Shown here one piece after another: positions 6,812-18,587 of a stretch of DNA of 25,385 bases (the stretch's first letter is position 1; every line of letters starts with the position of its first letter). This stretch comes from Bodo saltans. Lineage: Eukaryota; Euglenozoa; Kinetoplastea; Eubodonida; Bodonidae. The notes under the pieces were generated by a model. That model had not been told where the DNA came from. It made no database searches and saw nothing but the letters and a program-made list of their open reading frames with translations. The translations under genes were made by a program, and so were the position numbers. The stretch is taken from assembly GCA_001460835.1 (NCBI GenBank), contig CYKH01000672.1:1-25385 (forward strand). Direction: 5' to 3'.

Positions 6812-9800
6812 ATGACTAGCTCGCCCGCTTCATCAGCTCCTGCGCTAGTCCTCGTTCTAGCGATGCTCACTTCTTGCATCGTGAGCACATTCGCTACAGG
6901 CACGTGCAACGACGCCACCATCACGAACCTCAAGCTCGTGACGAACAACATCGTGTATGGAATCAACACGCCCGTCACCCTAAACGACATTCAAGTGATC
7001 ACCCAAGGTGACCAAGGTCAGTACATTCCGACTGGTGTAGAATCCGTGCAGGTGGTGGCGCCCACAGGTATGACCATCACAGGCACCCTGACTGGCACGA
7101 CCGTCAACGGAAAGCTGACCTTCTCAGGCCTTACCGTCACAGGCACCCTGACTGGCACGACCGTCAACGGAAGGCTGACCTTCTCAGGCCTTACCGTGAC
7201 TGCGATAGCACGAGGCACGTACTACCTGGGCTTCATGGTGTGCGGTGGAGTTCGCACCGATCAGCTCCAGTTGATCTTCCGAAACGATAACGCGGTTGCG
7301 GTCAAGTTCGTCACGCAACCCCAGGCGTACGTGACATCGTACGGGTACATGCCCGTGCGCCCTGCCCTCGCGTTTGTCGACTCAACCGGCAACATTACTG
7401 ACATCCCATCGCTGAGCACATGGGTCCTGGCGGTCAACGACACTAGTGTGAATATCACCGGCTACTCAGTGTCCCCGACCCTCACCAGCGGCCAAGTTGT
7501 GTCCTTCAAGAACTTTTCTATTCACGTCACCCCATCAGATATCGGCAAGGTTCTGCAGTTGTACCTCGTCAACATCGGATCGACGACGAAGGCGAATGCC
7601 ACGTATGCATTCCCCACCCCCATCAACATCACTGTTGCTCGTTGCAACAACGACTTCACCATTGGCCCAGGTGACGATCGCGCTTCCATTGACTACTTCA
7701 ACGTGTTGTACGGCGCGGGCTCCATCCCCCTCCGTGGCTGGGCGTTCCTCCCACAGCTGCAGAGCACCATCTCTTGCCGCTACGGTGGTCTCGTATACCA
7801 GATGGTCATTGATGATATCTGCAACGTGCATTGCAAGATCCCTCCGCAGCTCGCACCCAACCGTGGCCTTCCGTTCGAGTTCTCTACCAACGGTGTGGTG
7901 TACGATTACATTGCCAATGTGACGATCATCAACACAACCGTTTTGAAGATTTTTGAAGTCTCTGGTGGCAACTCCAACCTGTACGTGTTCCGCGCCGCGA
8001 CTATCAACGTCACTGCGCACTTCACCGTGGTCGATCCCCTCGGCAACTTTGTGTACAAGTACTTTAACGAGACACCTACGATTACGTGCAACACGACATC
8101 GTACTACGCGCGGCTCGACCGCATTCTTACGAACTACTACAATCCCCTTGCCCGTGTAAATGTCACTCCAGTGATCGCACCCAGCTTCGCGAGTGGCACT
8201 GCCTACATGGACTTCGCCTTCGCCAATAACATCGTCGCAGACATTCACCCCTACTGCTGCTACGCCACCGGATTGGTGTCGGGCTGCGTGAACATCAACG
8301 TTCTCGAGACGTGCCCAAGCCCTCCCTTCATCATCAACGTGACGTCACCTCGATGCACCACCCAGTGGGACTTGAGTTTGACGAACTGCTCCACACAAGG
8401 CCTCACGAATGTGACGGTGATTGGCGGTAACTTCGGGCGTGGTGAGGTTGGTATTCGTATTGGCCCTTACATCTGTGATCAGACAATTCACGACCCCGTT
8501 GAACCTGCTCGTATTCTCTACGGCGTCGGTTGCAAGGGCTATGGCCTCAACCAAACGGTCTATGTGTTCCGCCCAGTGGAGAAAATCTGGGGAAAGTGGG
8601 GACAGACATACAGCTTCGCGGAGATTCCAGAAATCTACTCCATCTCGGGATGCCCTGCAAACTACTACCCCTCCACCGCACTGTGCGCCATTGACGGGTC
8701 TGACAAGGTCACCGTGCGCGGAAAGAACTTTGGTAACTTTGGAGCTCGCGTGTATTTCTACTACTACGTCCCCCCGGGTGCCATCGTCCGCCTTGAGCCC
8801 GCCGCCAGCAACACGACGCACTTTAACGACACCACCATCAACGTCACTGGCATCATCGGCCGTGGGTCTCGCTTTGCAGTAGCGGTGACGAGCCAGTGGA
8901 ACGAAACCACCATCCAGCAGTACGTGACGCTCAACTTCGCGTACTCCTCCCTGATCAACTGCCCCCTTGCCCTGAATGGTCGCATGTGCAACAGCAAAGG
9001 TAATTGCAACTACGACACTGGATTCTGCGACTGCTTCAACACCGACGTGCTCGGCCGCTGGACCCTGTCCAACTGCACGCAATGCCAGCCAAATTACTTC
9101 GGCGCCAGCTGCATCGGCTACTGCCCTGTCGATCGTGATGGTTACGTCTGCGGCAACCGTGGCACATGCAGCAGCGGTGTGAATGGCGATGGCACGTGCA
9201 CGTGCAATGCCGGCTACGGAGGTCTCGCCTGTAACATCACTTGCCCTGGAGGTGCGGCGAGCCCATGCGGTGGAAAGGGTGTTTGCGTACAAAACGTGAC
9301 AGCCCCGTACTGCCGATGCTTCTCCAACGCCACCGCTGGATTCTACGGAGGCACCACCTGCTCTTCGTGCCAGAACCTGTACGTTGGTCCCAGCTGCAAT
9401 CTGCAATGCCCCTCGTACTACCTGAACGTCGGTATTGCGTGCATGGGCCTTGGCACTTGCCTTCCTGTTGCCTCCGCTGCTGTGTGCAGCTGCCCCACTG
9501 GCTACTGCGGCGCCTCTTGCGAGTACAGCGGAACGGACTGCGGCGTGTGCCCCGCTGGTTTGTACGGAGCGTCTTGCACCGGTCAATGCCCAGGATACCC
9601 ATCGTCTGTCTGCTCCGGTCACGGCACGTGCCTGAACGGTACCCGTGGCAGCGGTGCTTGCATTTGCCAAGGAGGCTACTCCGGTGTCAGCTGCAGCTTG
9701 TACTGCCCTGGATCCAACGCCACCACTCAGTGCTCTGGCCACGGCCAGTGTGACAGCACCACCGGCACGTGCGCATGCGATAGCTACTGGACGACGAGCA

Positions 9801-12800
9801 ACTGCTCCACGTCTTGCCCTGGCCTCGGTACCACTGCTGGTGTGTGCAGTGGCAACGGCCGCTGCGATATCAACACCGGTTCTTGTGTCTGCATCACCGG
9901 ATACACTGGCGCCATGTGTCAGACGGTTTGCAACGGCGGTGTCTCGAGCCCTTGCAGCTTCCACGGACAATGTTTACTCAACGGTACTTGCGCCTGCAGC
10001 AGCAACGCCACCGCGGGATACTTCACCGGCGACTCGTGCGCTCTCTGCCAAACGAATTGGTTTGGTCCCAGCTGCAACCAGCAGTGCGTTCTCGTGAACG
10101 GTCGGCAGTGTAACGGAAAGGGTACTTGCACGGCAACCGTGGATTGCAAATGCTACAACGATGTCATCCTCGGCTTCTGGGCCGAGCCTAACTGCTCGAA
10201 CTGCAAACCCAACTACTACGGCTCGACTTGCTCCCTCGCATGCCCAGGTGGTGCGTGCAATGCATGCTCCGGCAACGGAAACTGTTTTGACGGCCTCACC
10301 GGTAACGGTACCTGCGCATGCTTCGGTAACACAACCAACGGCTACTGGACGGGTGCCAAGTGCAGCGATTGCCAATCGACCTACTACGGAACGAACTGCT
10401 CCCTCCGATGCCCTGTCTCCAGCGGCGGCATTGAGTGCACAGGACATGGTGTTTGCAGCTCAGGCATCCGTGGCTCCGGCCTTTGCACCTGTAACGCCTC
10501 ATCTACCACCGGCTTCTGGGGTGGTGCGAGCTGCAACACCTGCAAGTCCGGCTACTATGGCGCCAACTGCACGCAGGTGTGCCCCGGCATCAACACGACC
10601 AGCAAATCCTGCAGCGGATTTGGTTCCTGCTCCGATGGTTTCAACGGTACTGGCGTTTGCACGTGTAACTCTGGTTACGGTACCTTCGACTGCTCTGTTG
10701 GCTGCCCTGTCTCCAACTTCCAACCTTGCGGCGGTCACGGTCTCTGTCTCGATGGCGCGTCTCGCTCTGGCACGTGCCAGTGTTTCAGCTCCTCCAACTA
10801 TGGTTTCTGGCAGAACAGTGGCTGCACCACGTGCCAGGCTGGCTACTACGGCATCAGCTGTATTCTTGCGTGCCCCCGTGGTTACAACTTGACGTGCAGT
10901 GGCAACGGTATTTGCTCAGAAGGTACGACTGGATCTGGAAAGTGCAGCTGCAACGCTGGTTTCTCCGGTGCCAACTGCGCACGTGCCTGCGATGGCGGCT
11001 CCATCTCCCCCTGCTCTGGTCACGGAACCTGCAGCCAAGACACTGGAAAGTGCGCATGCTTCAACAGCTCTGTCTTTGGTTACTGGGGTGGCCGAAACTG
11101 CTCCACATGCGATGTTCTCTACAACTCCGGTGATTGCACGGTTCAGTGCCCTATTTCCTCGGTTGACCTCACCCGCCCCTGCTCCGGCCGTGGTACGTGC
11201 TTCGAAGGTCTTTGTGCCTGCCCCACAGGTTACTGCGGTGATGCATGCGAGCTCAGTGAGAGCCTTGGTCAATGCGGTGACCAATGTCTGCTGGGTCAAT
11301 ACGGCGCTACCTGCAGCTCAGATTGCCCTGGTATGAACGCTGCTCGAAGCTATGTGTGCAGCGCCAACGGTGTGTGCTCTCAAGGCAAGACGGGAACAGG
11401 TTTGTGTCGTTGTTTCAATGGGTACTGGGGTGCGAACTGCTCCGGTACCTGTCCAGGTGGTGCGACGACGCCGTGCTCCAACCTTGGCCAATGTTCCGAG
11501 TCGACTGGTACCTGTCAATGCTTTGTCGGTTACGCATTGTCGGATTGCAGTGGCAAGTGCCCTGGAGGTCCAAGTAACGTTTGCTACAACAACGGTGTCT
11601 GCAACTCCCAAGCACTTTGCGAGTGCTTGAGTGGCTACGTCGGCACGGATTGCAGCCAGCAATGCCCTGGTGGCTTTGCGAACCCTTGCACTGGTCACGG
11701 TACGTGCAGCGTCACGACTGGGCTCTGCACGTGCTCCAGCACCGCAACTTCTGGCTTCTGGTCCGGTGCGAACTGCAGCAGTTGCGCCTCGGGTTACTAC
11801 GGCAGCACTTGCACTCTTACTTGCGTGAATGGCGTTACCGTTGGCACGACTTGCGTCTGCACCTACCCCTGGTCCGGCGCCAGCTGCAACCAACCCTGCC
11901 CAGGAACCAGTGGCAGCACTGTTTGTAATGGTCACGGTACCTGCGTCTGGGGCCAGCAGTACACCACTGGCTCCTGCACTTGCGATACAAACTACTACAC
12001 CAGCACTTGTAACGTGTTCTGCTCTGCAGCACTCTGCGCAGGTCAACCCTACTTCCTTGTCAATGGTCAGTGTAACGTCAACACCGGTGTGTGCGAGTGC
12101 ATCAGCAACAACGTCCTCGGATTCTGGGCAGACACCTCCACTCGTTGCAAGACATGCGCTCAGTTCTACTGGGGACCAACGTGCCTCAACGACTGTCCTT
12201 GCCTCCAGCGTGGTACTTGCGATCAGGACACCGGGGCGTGCTCTTGCTTCGATGACGATACTCGTGGACACTTTGCCGGCAGCAATTGCCAAACCTGCGA
12301 TACCGGTTACATCCTCATTTTATCTGGTGGTCGCCCGCTGATTCTGTGCAACCTCTCCACGAAGATCTTTATTGCAGCATATGACCTGAACGCCACCATC
12401 CAAACTGGAGGTGTGATCAGCAGCTCACTGTACTTTGTCACCATCAACGCGATTGACGGCCTTGCGGATCCTACCACCACACAATACCTAACCTTTGCTC
12501 GCTCATCCGCTCCGACGTTCGTCCCCCTCTTCAGAGGCACCCTACAAACGTCCATTAGTTCACAGATGACAGGGCAGTACGACGCGCCCATGCTGCTAAA
12601 CAGCGGCATCGCGTTTGCTCGCCGCGGCATGGCCACTCTTGGCGCAGCCATCTACACGTCACCCCAGTCTGTAGAGTCCATCTCCATGGGCGACGGCTCC
12701 ATCCTCAACATTCTGAGCACCGGTATTGTGCAGCTGTTTAGCGCAACAAGCTTCAGTGAATACGATTTCCGAGCGTACTTCACACAAGTGTTAGGTGCTG

Positions 12801-15800
12801 ACATCACAAGCTCTATTCTGATCGACCCCACAGTCCTTATTTTGTCTGGTCTCTACAACGGTCAGATGCGATTGCTGTACTCCGCGATGCCACTTACCAG
12901 CCCACCTGTCGTCAGCATATTCACCGACCAGGTGATCAGCGGCACCACCCTCTGCACAACCAACGGTTGCGCCGCGGGTGCGAAGCTCAAGACAGATGGC
13001 ACGTATGTGTACTTTGTTGTGCTCACCAACGACGGTGCGGGTATTCTGCGTTTCCGCTTCACTCAGATCGACATTGGTGTGATCCCCAGCGTCGATAGTG
13101 CGCTTGTCATGAGCGACTACACCAACGTCACCGTGAACGTGACTGCCATGCTTCTGGACACGGTGGGAGGCGCAGGTTACGCCGCCATGAACTTGTACAG
13201 CCCCGCCACTGGCATGCAGCCCTCCACCATCTATCGCTTCAGCCTCGTGACCCTCAGCGTGTACGGCTCTGTCTCCTTCCAGAAGGTGGTGGATGCGTAT
13301 GAAATCGTCACGTCCCTCAGCGCTGACTTCACAACCCGTACCCTCTACGCCACTGTTCCTCTCAACCAACAAGTCAGTATTGTCCCTCTCAACCTCTTCG
13401 CCGTCACGGCACTCTATCCCACGATTGCAGACACGTACGGTGGCACGATTGTGACGGTCACTGGTGAGGGCTTTGCCAACGTCACTGTGTTGAATTGTGA
13501 CTTCAATGGAACCTACGTCGTTGGTCTCTACGTCTCCTCGCAGGAGATTCACTGCACGGCCCCCACCGGTGGTGATGAGCGTTGCGAGGGTGTTCCGCTG
13601 GAAGTGTCCATTTCTGAATCTCAGTTCACCAACAACGGTCTCCTTCTGCGCCGCGTCTCCAGCGCACGTATCTCAGACGTGTACAATCAAGCCTACGCAG
13701 CATTCCCTCCGGACAATGCGTACGGGTCGATTGTGGGTGGTGCGTGGGTGGTGCTGACCGGTTTCGGCTTCCAGAACACGCTCTTCCTCGCGTGCCGCTT
13801 CTCGTCGCAGAATCAAGTTGTGTACTCCTACTATGCGGACTCCGATTACACCCGCAGCGGTGGCACGCAGGGTACCAAGTTTGGCGATGTGGTGTTCGTG
13901 AACTCCACGATGGTGCTTTGCCATCAACCTGCTACCACAGTCCCCACCCTCGGCACGTCGTCGCTCGAGTTGACCCTTGATGGTACCGTGTACTCTCGCA
14001 AGCAGCGGTGGCACGCAGGGTACCAAGTTTGGCGATGTGGTGTTCGTGAACTCCACGATGGTGCTTTGCCATCAACCTGCTACCACAGTCCCCACCCTCG
14101 GCACGTCGTCGCTCGAGTTGACCCTTGATGGTACCGTGTACTCTCGCAGCGGCAACGTGAACTCCACGATGGTGCTTTGCCATCAACCCGCTACCTCTGT
14201 CCCCACCCTCGGCACGTCTTCGCTCGAGTTGACCCTTGATGGTACCGTGTACTCTCGCAGCGGCAACGCCTACGAGATGGTCGGTGCTCCTGTCGGCTTC
14301 CAAGCCTTCCGCGAATCGTCTGCAGGTGTGTACAGCTTCAACTTCACCGACAGCTACACTAGTGGCGAGTACATCAACATCACCGATTTTGACATTTGGG
14401 TCGTAGACTCATCCAACCAACGCCTTCGTAAGCTCGACGCCACGACACGTAATGTGTCGATTGAGCTCGGCGTCTTCACCTTCCAGACTCTGACTGTTGG
14501 CTCCGGTAACACGCCTTTCAACTTCTCGTCCTACTGCACGTATGCGCAGACGGTGCGTCAAGCCCCCACCTACATTTCAGCAGGGTCTATGTACAACACC
14601 ACCGTCGATGGTCGCACTGGATTCCGTGGAGGGTCTTTTGTTCGTCCACCTACCGGCACCTACAACATCCTCTTTAAGGAGCTCAGCGCCGGGTGGCAGT
14701 ACAACTTCACATTCACCGTCACTGTTGGTGTTGCGTACCGCCTTCTTATCTGCCAGGAACCCTCGTCCACTACCAACAACTTGCAGCCAACCTTAAAGCA
14801 GCAGCCAGTTGTGTACGCCGAAGATATCTCGGGCAATCAGTTGAACTCGGCTGCCCTCACCGGCCTCCGTGTGACCGCCACGTACACCGTCGAGTCCACT
14901 TCCACCACCGCCGTGAACACTGCTGATCAGAACACCAAGACTCTTGTCGGCGTTCCTATCACCGTCGACCACAAGGTCTCCACAGAATTCCGTCTAGCTC
15001 AGCTCCAAGGCAACTTCATGCAGTTCGACGGTATTGAGATCACTGGTCTGTATGGCAAGACATACAACATCACGTTCTCCAGCCCCGGCCTCCCCAACAT
15101 CACCAGTAGGCCGATCGGCATTGACTGGTGCAACAACAACACTGCACGTGCCCTCACCGACTCTTCGGTGCTCATGTACTTCGCGAAGTGGAACACGTCT
15201 GAGTGCTTCGTGTGTCCCAACGGTGGTCTGTGCGACGGTACCACCACCGTCCGGACCCTTGGCAACAACTACTGGCGTGCCGATGAACTCAGCTACGTGT
15301 TCTACACATGCGAGTGGCCATATGCTGGCGACAGCTGCTTGGCTCCAAACGGCACCTGCGAGGTTGGCTACGAAGGCCCACGCTGCAGCAGCTGCGCACC
15401 CGGATATGGCTCTGACGGACACTACTGCAAAGAGTGTCCATCCAGCGGCATGATCGTTGGATACACCATCCTACTCCTGTTTATTATTCTCGGCTTTGTG
15501 TTCGCCACATTGGCCTCCGTCTTTACCACCTACGCGGTGGATGCGTTGCCCTCTGCGATTAAGCTGGCCCTCAACCATTTCCAAGTGTCTTCCCGTATTG
15601 ACCAAGTGCAGGTCTTCCCCAGCGCCTTGAGCAAGATCTTCACCGCCCAGTGGGACATCTCCGAGCTCATCCGCTTCGACGCCATTCCCGCGCAGTGCTC
15701 GCCCCTCAACTTGACCATTTACGACCAGTTCTACTTCACCGTTGCCCTTCCGTTTGTCGCCATTCTATTCTTCTCCTTTGCGTTGATTGGACTGGAACTG

Positions 15801-17276
15801 TACCGCCGACACTACCACATCGCTATCAAGCGCATTCCTGTCATGTTCACGGAGCAGAGTAAATCTGTCCGCCGCGAACGTGTCATGCTTGTCGTCGCCC
15901 GTTTCATGGCCAGCATCCGCCGTGAGGCCACCAACAACCGCACCAAGCTTCGCCGCGACGATGACCGCGATCAGTTCTACACCCCCCTGGAGTACCTCAT
16001 GGGCCTTACCTTTGTCGTCCTCCTGCTGATCTACCCCTCCATCATCACTTGGAGCTTGACCATGTGGAAGTGCGAACCTCTGATTGCTGGTGATGGCACG
16101 ACGCTGCGCACCATCAATGTCCTCATCGCCGATCGCCGAATCGACTGCGACGCCCACTCCCACATTATCGTGCAGCGCTGGTCGCTTGCCGCAGCCTTCG
16201 TGTACGGCGTCCTCGTCCCATTCATCGCGTACTTCGTCGTCAAGGCGTGGTGGGCTAACTTCGGTCTGCTCCACACCATCCGTCTATTCAAGTACTACCT
16301 TACCGGTTACGCTCGTGAGATGTGGTGGTGGGAGACCACTGTCCTTGCCCGCAAACTTCTTGTCGTGTTCATTGTCATGATGGTGTCCGACCCCATCCTG
16401 AGGACCTACTTGATGATGTGGGTGATGGCCATCGCACTCGGTATCCATGGCTGGTTCCAGCCGTTTGATCCCCTTCGTCCGGTGTTGTACTACCTTGAGG
16501 GTTTGGGTATCACAACCATAGTGATCTCGTTGAATTTGAGCCTTCTGTTCCAGTTCACCACCTTCGCGGATGGTACCGCTGGCAACGATGCACTTGTGAT
16601 CATCCTGCTTGCCCTCAACATCATCGTCACGATTGTGTTCTTGGCGTACCTCGTGTTGCACGTGTACCTGCGACTACGCCGCGCGATCACTGGACAAGAA
16701 GAGGAATTGATGACGGACGAAGCGTACGCTGAGCTCCGCCTGCGTCAAGCTGCCGGTGAGGACGGCAAGGAGGGCACCGACCGAAAGGCGGTCCAGAACG
16801 ATGGTGTGCTTGGATTATTGCGCAAGGCATCCACAGTCCGTGGTGCAATGGGCAACGAGCCTGCTCCGGACAACAAGGTTGTGATCGACCCCTCCACCGT
16901 GCCTGTCAGCCAAGGTGAGACACCCTTCGAGCGCCTCAAGCGTCTCGAGGGTGAGAAACGCAAACAGTTCCTGCGCAAGGACCAAGCCAAGACGCAAGCC
17001 AACTTAGAAGAAGAACTTGAGGAGCTCAAGGAGCGTCTTGCGCGTGCGGAAGCGCTCGCTGCAGCAGAAGAGGCCGTCATCAAGCGGAACCCGGCAATGG
17101 CCCAGCGCCGTCAAGAGCACGAGGCAGAGCTCAACCGCTTAATGCAGTTGATCCGCAAGGAGCGCGGTGATGTGAAGCGCTTAGCGGAAGATGCAGAGGG
17201 TCTAGGGAACGTTCAATTCGAGGATCATGACGAAGACGAAGAAGAAGACGCCTTTGACGTTGACGATGACTATTAG
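6812..17276 (+). CDS. Giant EGF-repeat, IPT/TIG-domain, multi-TM surface protein; frame interrupted near 14000
   Basis: Residues 1-30 form a signal peptide. The N-terminal ~700 residues are beta-rich, dense in N-x-S/T sequons, with two IPT/TIG-like segments (near 520-690). About 24 EGF-like units occupy residues 717-1835. A region like beta-propeller blades follows (1840-2195), then an IPT/TIG domain (2197-2283) and a second IPT-like unit. After more beta-sandwich sequence come a Cys-rich stalk (15190-15450), about eight TM helices (15447-16670), a coiled coil and an acidic tail ending in DVDDDY. The order EGF, propeller-like, IPT, membrane suggests a surface adhesion or receptor protein. The frame shifts at about 14001 through a duplication of 148 bases; without it the product would have about 3,438 residues. 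The two halves continue the same domain, so this is one gene. The start follows a 370-base ATG-free leader. Confidence 0.88.
7078..7197 (+). repeat. 60-bp in-frame tandem duplication (20 residues)
   Basis: Two adjacent 60-base units encode residues 90-109 and 110-129, each starting TGTLTGTTVNG. They differ by one base, AAG/AGG (Lys/Arg). The frame is preserved, and the added length would extend a beta-strand region in the N-terminal ectodomain. Confidence 0.95.
8951..12315 (+). other. EGF-like array, about 24 units
   Basis: Units follow the pattern C-x-GHGxC-(x)n-GxCxC-xxGYxGxxC-xxxCPG, with alternatives such as GNGxC or GKGxC. Two lengths occur in an irregular mix: short units of about 38-42 residues, and long ones of about 50-60 that add a second module (GYWGGxNCSxC followed by YYGxxC). 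One unit near 11825-11900 lacks its first half. The units are well diverged in DNA, so this array is old, unlike the near-identical duplications elsewhere in the gene. It resembles the EGF/laminin-EGF arrays of tenascin-type extracellular proteins and is expected to be heavily disulphide-bonded and glycosylated. Confidence 0.9.
13853..14267 (+). repeat. Triplicated segment: 148-bp out-of-frame copy plus 111-bp in-frame copy
   Basis: Copies 1 and 2 (13853-14000 and 14001-14148) look identical and are offset by 148 bases, which shifts the frame. A third, shorter copy (14157-14267) repeats 14046-14156 in frame, 37 codons, with three changed codons (two silent, one Thr to Ser). At the first junction the sequence reads CTCTCGCAAGCAGCGG. 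Four fewer bases would give CTCTCGCAGCGG and a 144-base in-frame repeat, the same YSRSG junction used by the third copy. Confidence 0.92.
15447..16675 (+). other. Eight-helix membrane region of the giant protein
   Basis: A Cys-rich segment ending in HYCKECPSSG runs straight into the first helix (GYTILLLFIILGFVFATLAS). Further hydrophobic helices lie near 15730-15800, 15990-16060, 16180-16250, 16335-16395, 16400-16455, 16490-16570 and 16590-16670. The layout (GCC2/GCC3-like Cys cluster followed by several TM helices) is seen in large protist surface proteins of unknown function. Confidence 0.75.
16918..17276 (+). other. Cytoplasmic coiled coil and acidic tail of the giant protein
   Basis: After the last helix, a Lys/Glu/Leu heptad-like stretch (FERLKRLEGEKRKQ, then LEEELEELKERLARAEAL, then RRQEHEAELNRLMQLI) predicts a coiled coil of over 80 residues. 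It ends in a run rich in Asp and Glu. This is probably the intracellular end, for oligomerisation or cytoskeletal contact. Confidence 0.75.
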
Positions 17277-17374
17277 GAAAGAAAAAGGGGATAGGGAAAT
17301 ATGTAGAAGACACCAAAGACCGACCAAACGAGAGACGTTCGTTTGTTTTATGGTTGCTTGGGAACGCACACACA

Positions 17375-17403
17375 TTCTCTGTTTCGTTTTTCCCCCCTCT
17401 TAG
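17375..17403 (+). promoter_or_regulatory. Strong pyrimidine tract with AG, possible splice acceptor
   Basis: The run of TTCTCTGTTTCG and then T/C-rich sequence ends in CTCTTAG at 17403, only 127 bases after the giant gene stops. It may define an extra small transcript downstream, or direct polyadenylation of the giant mRNA. Confidence 0.45.
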
Positions 17404-17414
17404 CTTGCTTGTCA

Positions 17415-17888
17415 ATGACCCCCATACATCTCTTCGAATCCATTTTTTGTTTGCCCTACACTACACAATACACACTGCAGACTGATTCATCGTGTGTCGA
17501 CGTGGATGTGAGCCCACTGGGTATCTCTTTTGACGATCACAGTCAAACACGTGCAAAAGACAACAAAAAGATTGTTCTTCGCGCGCATTTCCCCAGCGCG
17601 CCTATGACACCCCCAACAACTTTTTGCATTGTTTTGTTTTTTTGTAAGAATCTCCTCCATCTTTCTCGCAACTGGCGTGTGGCTTTTCTGAAGGTGACAC
17701 ACACGCACATGTTGTGTGTGGACAACTTGCACAAGAAATGTGTGCAGAAGCGGCAGAATTCCGGCACATGGCGTTTCCTCCCTTTTTTTGTCGCTCCTAG
17801 GCTGAATCATGTTATTTCCAGCCTTCCACTCACCAACCCTCCACTAGCAGACCTCCTCCCCCCTCACATTTTTCACCTTCGCCGATAG
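17415..17888 (+). CDS. Small orphan ORF of doubtful status
   Basis: An ATG lies 11 bases after the AG at 17403 and is the first ATG there. It opens a frame of 157 codons (starting MTPIHLFES, ending at TAG 17888). The product has no recognisable domain and no repeat; it is mixed, with Cys, His, Phe and Leu and two hydrophobic patches. Codon usage looks like the surrounding spacer (T- and A-rich homopolymers run through it) rather than the GC-rich third positions of the neighbouring genes. The favourable position behind an acceptor is the only support. Chance is the more likely explanation. Confidence 0.2.
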   Translation: MTPIHLFESIFCLPYTTQYTLQTDSSCVDVDVSPLGISFDDHSQTRAKDNKKIVLRAHFPSAPMTPPTTFCIVLFFCKNLLHLSRNWRVAFLKVTHTHMLCVDNLHKKCVQKRQNSGTWRFLPFFVAPRLNHVISSLPLTNPPLADLLPPHIFHLRR

Positions 17889-18476
17889 CCGAACACAAAA
17901 GACATGCAATAATTGTGTGTGAGGGAGATGGATTTGATTTCTTTTTCGAGTGAAACCGCATAGAGTTGGTGCGCGAATCAGAATCCATGAGAAAACGTGC
18001 AATGCAACAAAAGGCGTGCCAAAAAAAAAGATGAACGACACGATTCCATGGTGCAGCTGGTCTGCCAATGTACCTTCGATGCTGTGTTGTTTCCGTTGCT
18101 GCCTCGGTTTCCCCAGCACACATTCACCGCCCCTTACATTTTTGTGTTTTAGTTTATCCTTCCCTCCCCATCCTGAAAACATTATCGCGGAGCTCTTCCT
18201 CCTCAATGGCAAGCCACAGGGGTGTTGGAAGAGTAGCCGCTCAGCAGGAACATGTTTAACGATTGTTGTTTTCCCCCAGCAAAGAAAAGAAATGAACCAA
18301 AGAAGTTTAAAGTGAGTGATTGTTTCGGAAAGAAACAGAAATGACAACATCGTGGGAAAAGAGACAAAAAAAGAGTGTTCCTTTGAGTGACCCCCATTGA
18401 TACTACTATGTGTAAAAGCGACAAGAGACACAACAAAAAAACAGTTGAGAGCAAACCCGTTTCACCAGCTTACAAT

Positions 18477-18528
18477 TCCTTTTCACGTCAACTCTCTCAC
18501 TTTATCAACTTCGTTGCTGCAAAATAAG
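18477..18528 (+). promoter_or_regulatory. Probable trans-splice acceptor of the phosphatase gene
   Basis: Pyrimidine-rich sequence (CAACTCTCTCACTTTATC and onward) is followed by AG at 18527-18528, leaving a leader of about 59 bases without ATG. CACCAG ending at about 18468 is an alternative. Confidence 0.4.
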
Positions 18529-18587
18529 AGAAACAAAACAGAAATAGAGAACCTAGCTTTGTGTGTTAGTACCCGCCCGCGTCGGAG

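Larger units (their letters stand above)
17277..18587 (+). other. Long intergenic spacer, 1,311 nt
   Basis: No conserved gene is visible. There are 22 + strand ATGs between 17277 and 18410, about what chance gives, so most of this stretch is not a protected leader. The last 177 bases (18411-18587) have none and probably form the phosphatase leader. A strong pyrimidine-AG site at 17403 precedes a 157-codon ORF, listed separately with low confidence. Confidence 0.6.

Noticed and set aside
8345-9970. A 541-codon open frame on the minus strand opposite the EGF array, with several smaller ones along the giant gene
   Set aside because: The codons that read as stops in antisense (TTA, CTA, TCA) are rare in this GC-ending gene, so the opposite strand stays open. 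The product is an Ala/Thr/Arg/Val-rich mirror of EGF codons with no domain, and the + strand EGF pattern is unmistakable.
17844-18431. Minus-strand open frames of up to 195 codons in the long spacer
   Set aside because: They are Phe/Leu/Ser/Lys-rich from homopolymer tracts, run against the direction of every other gene, and have no domains.
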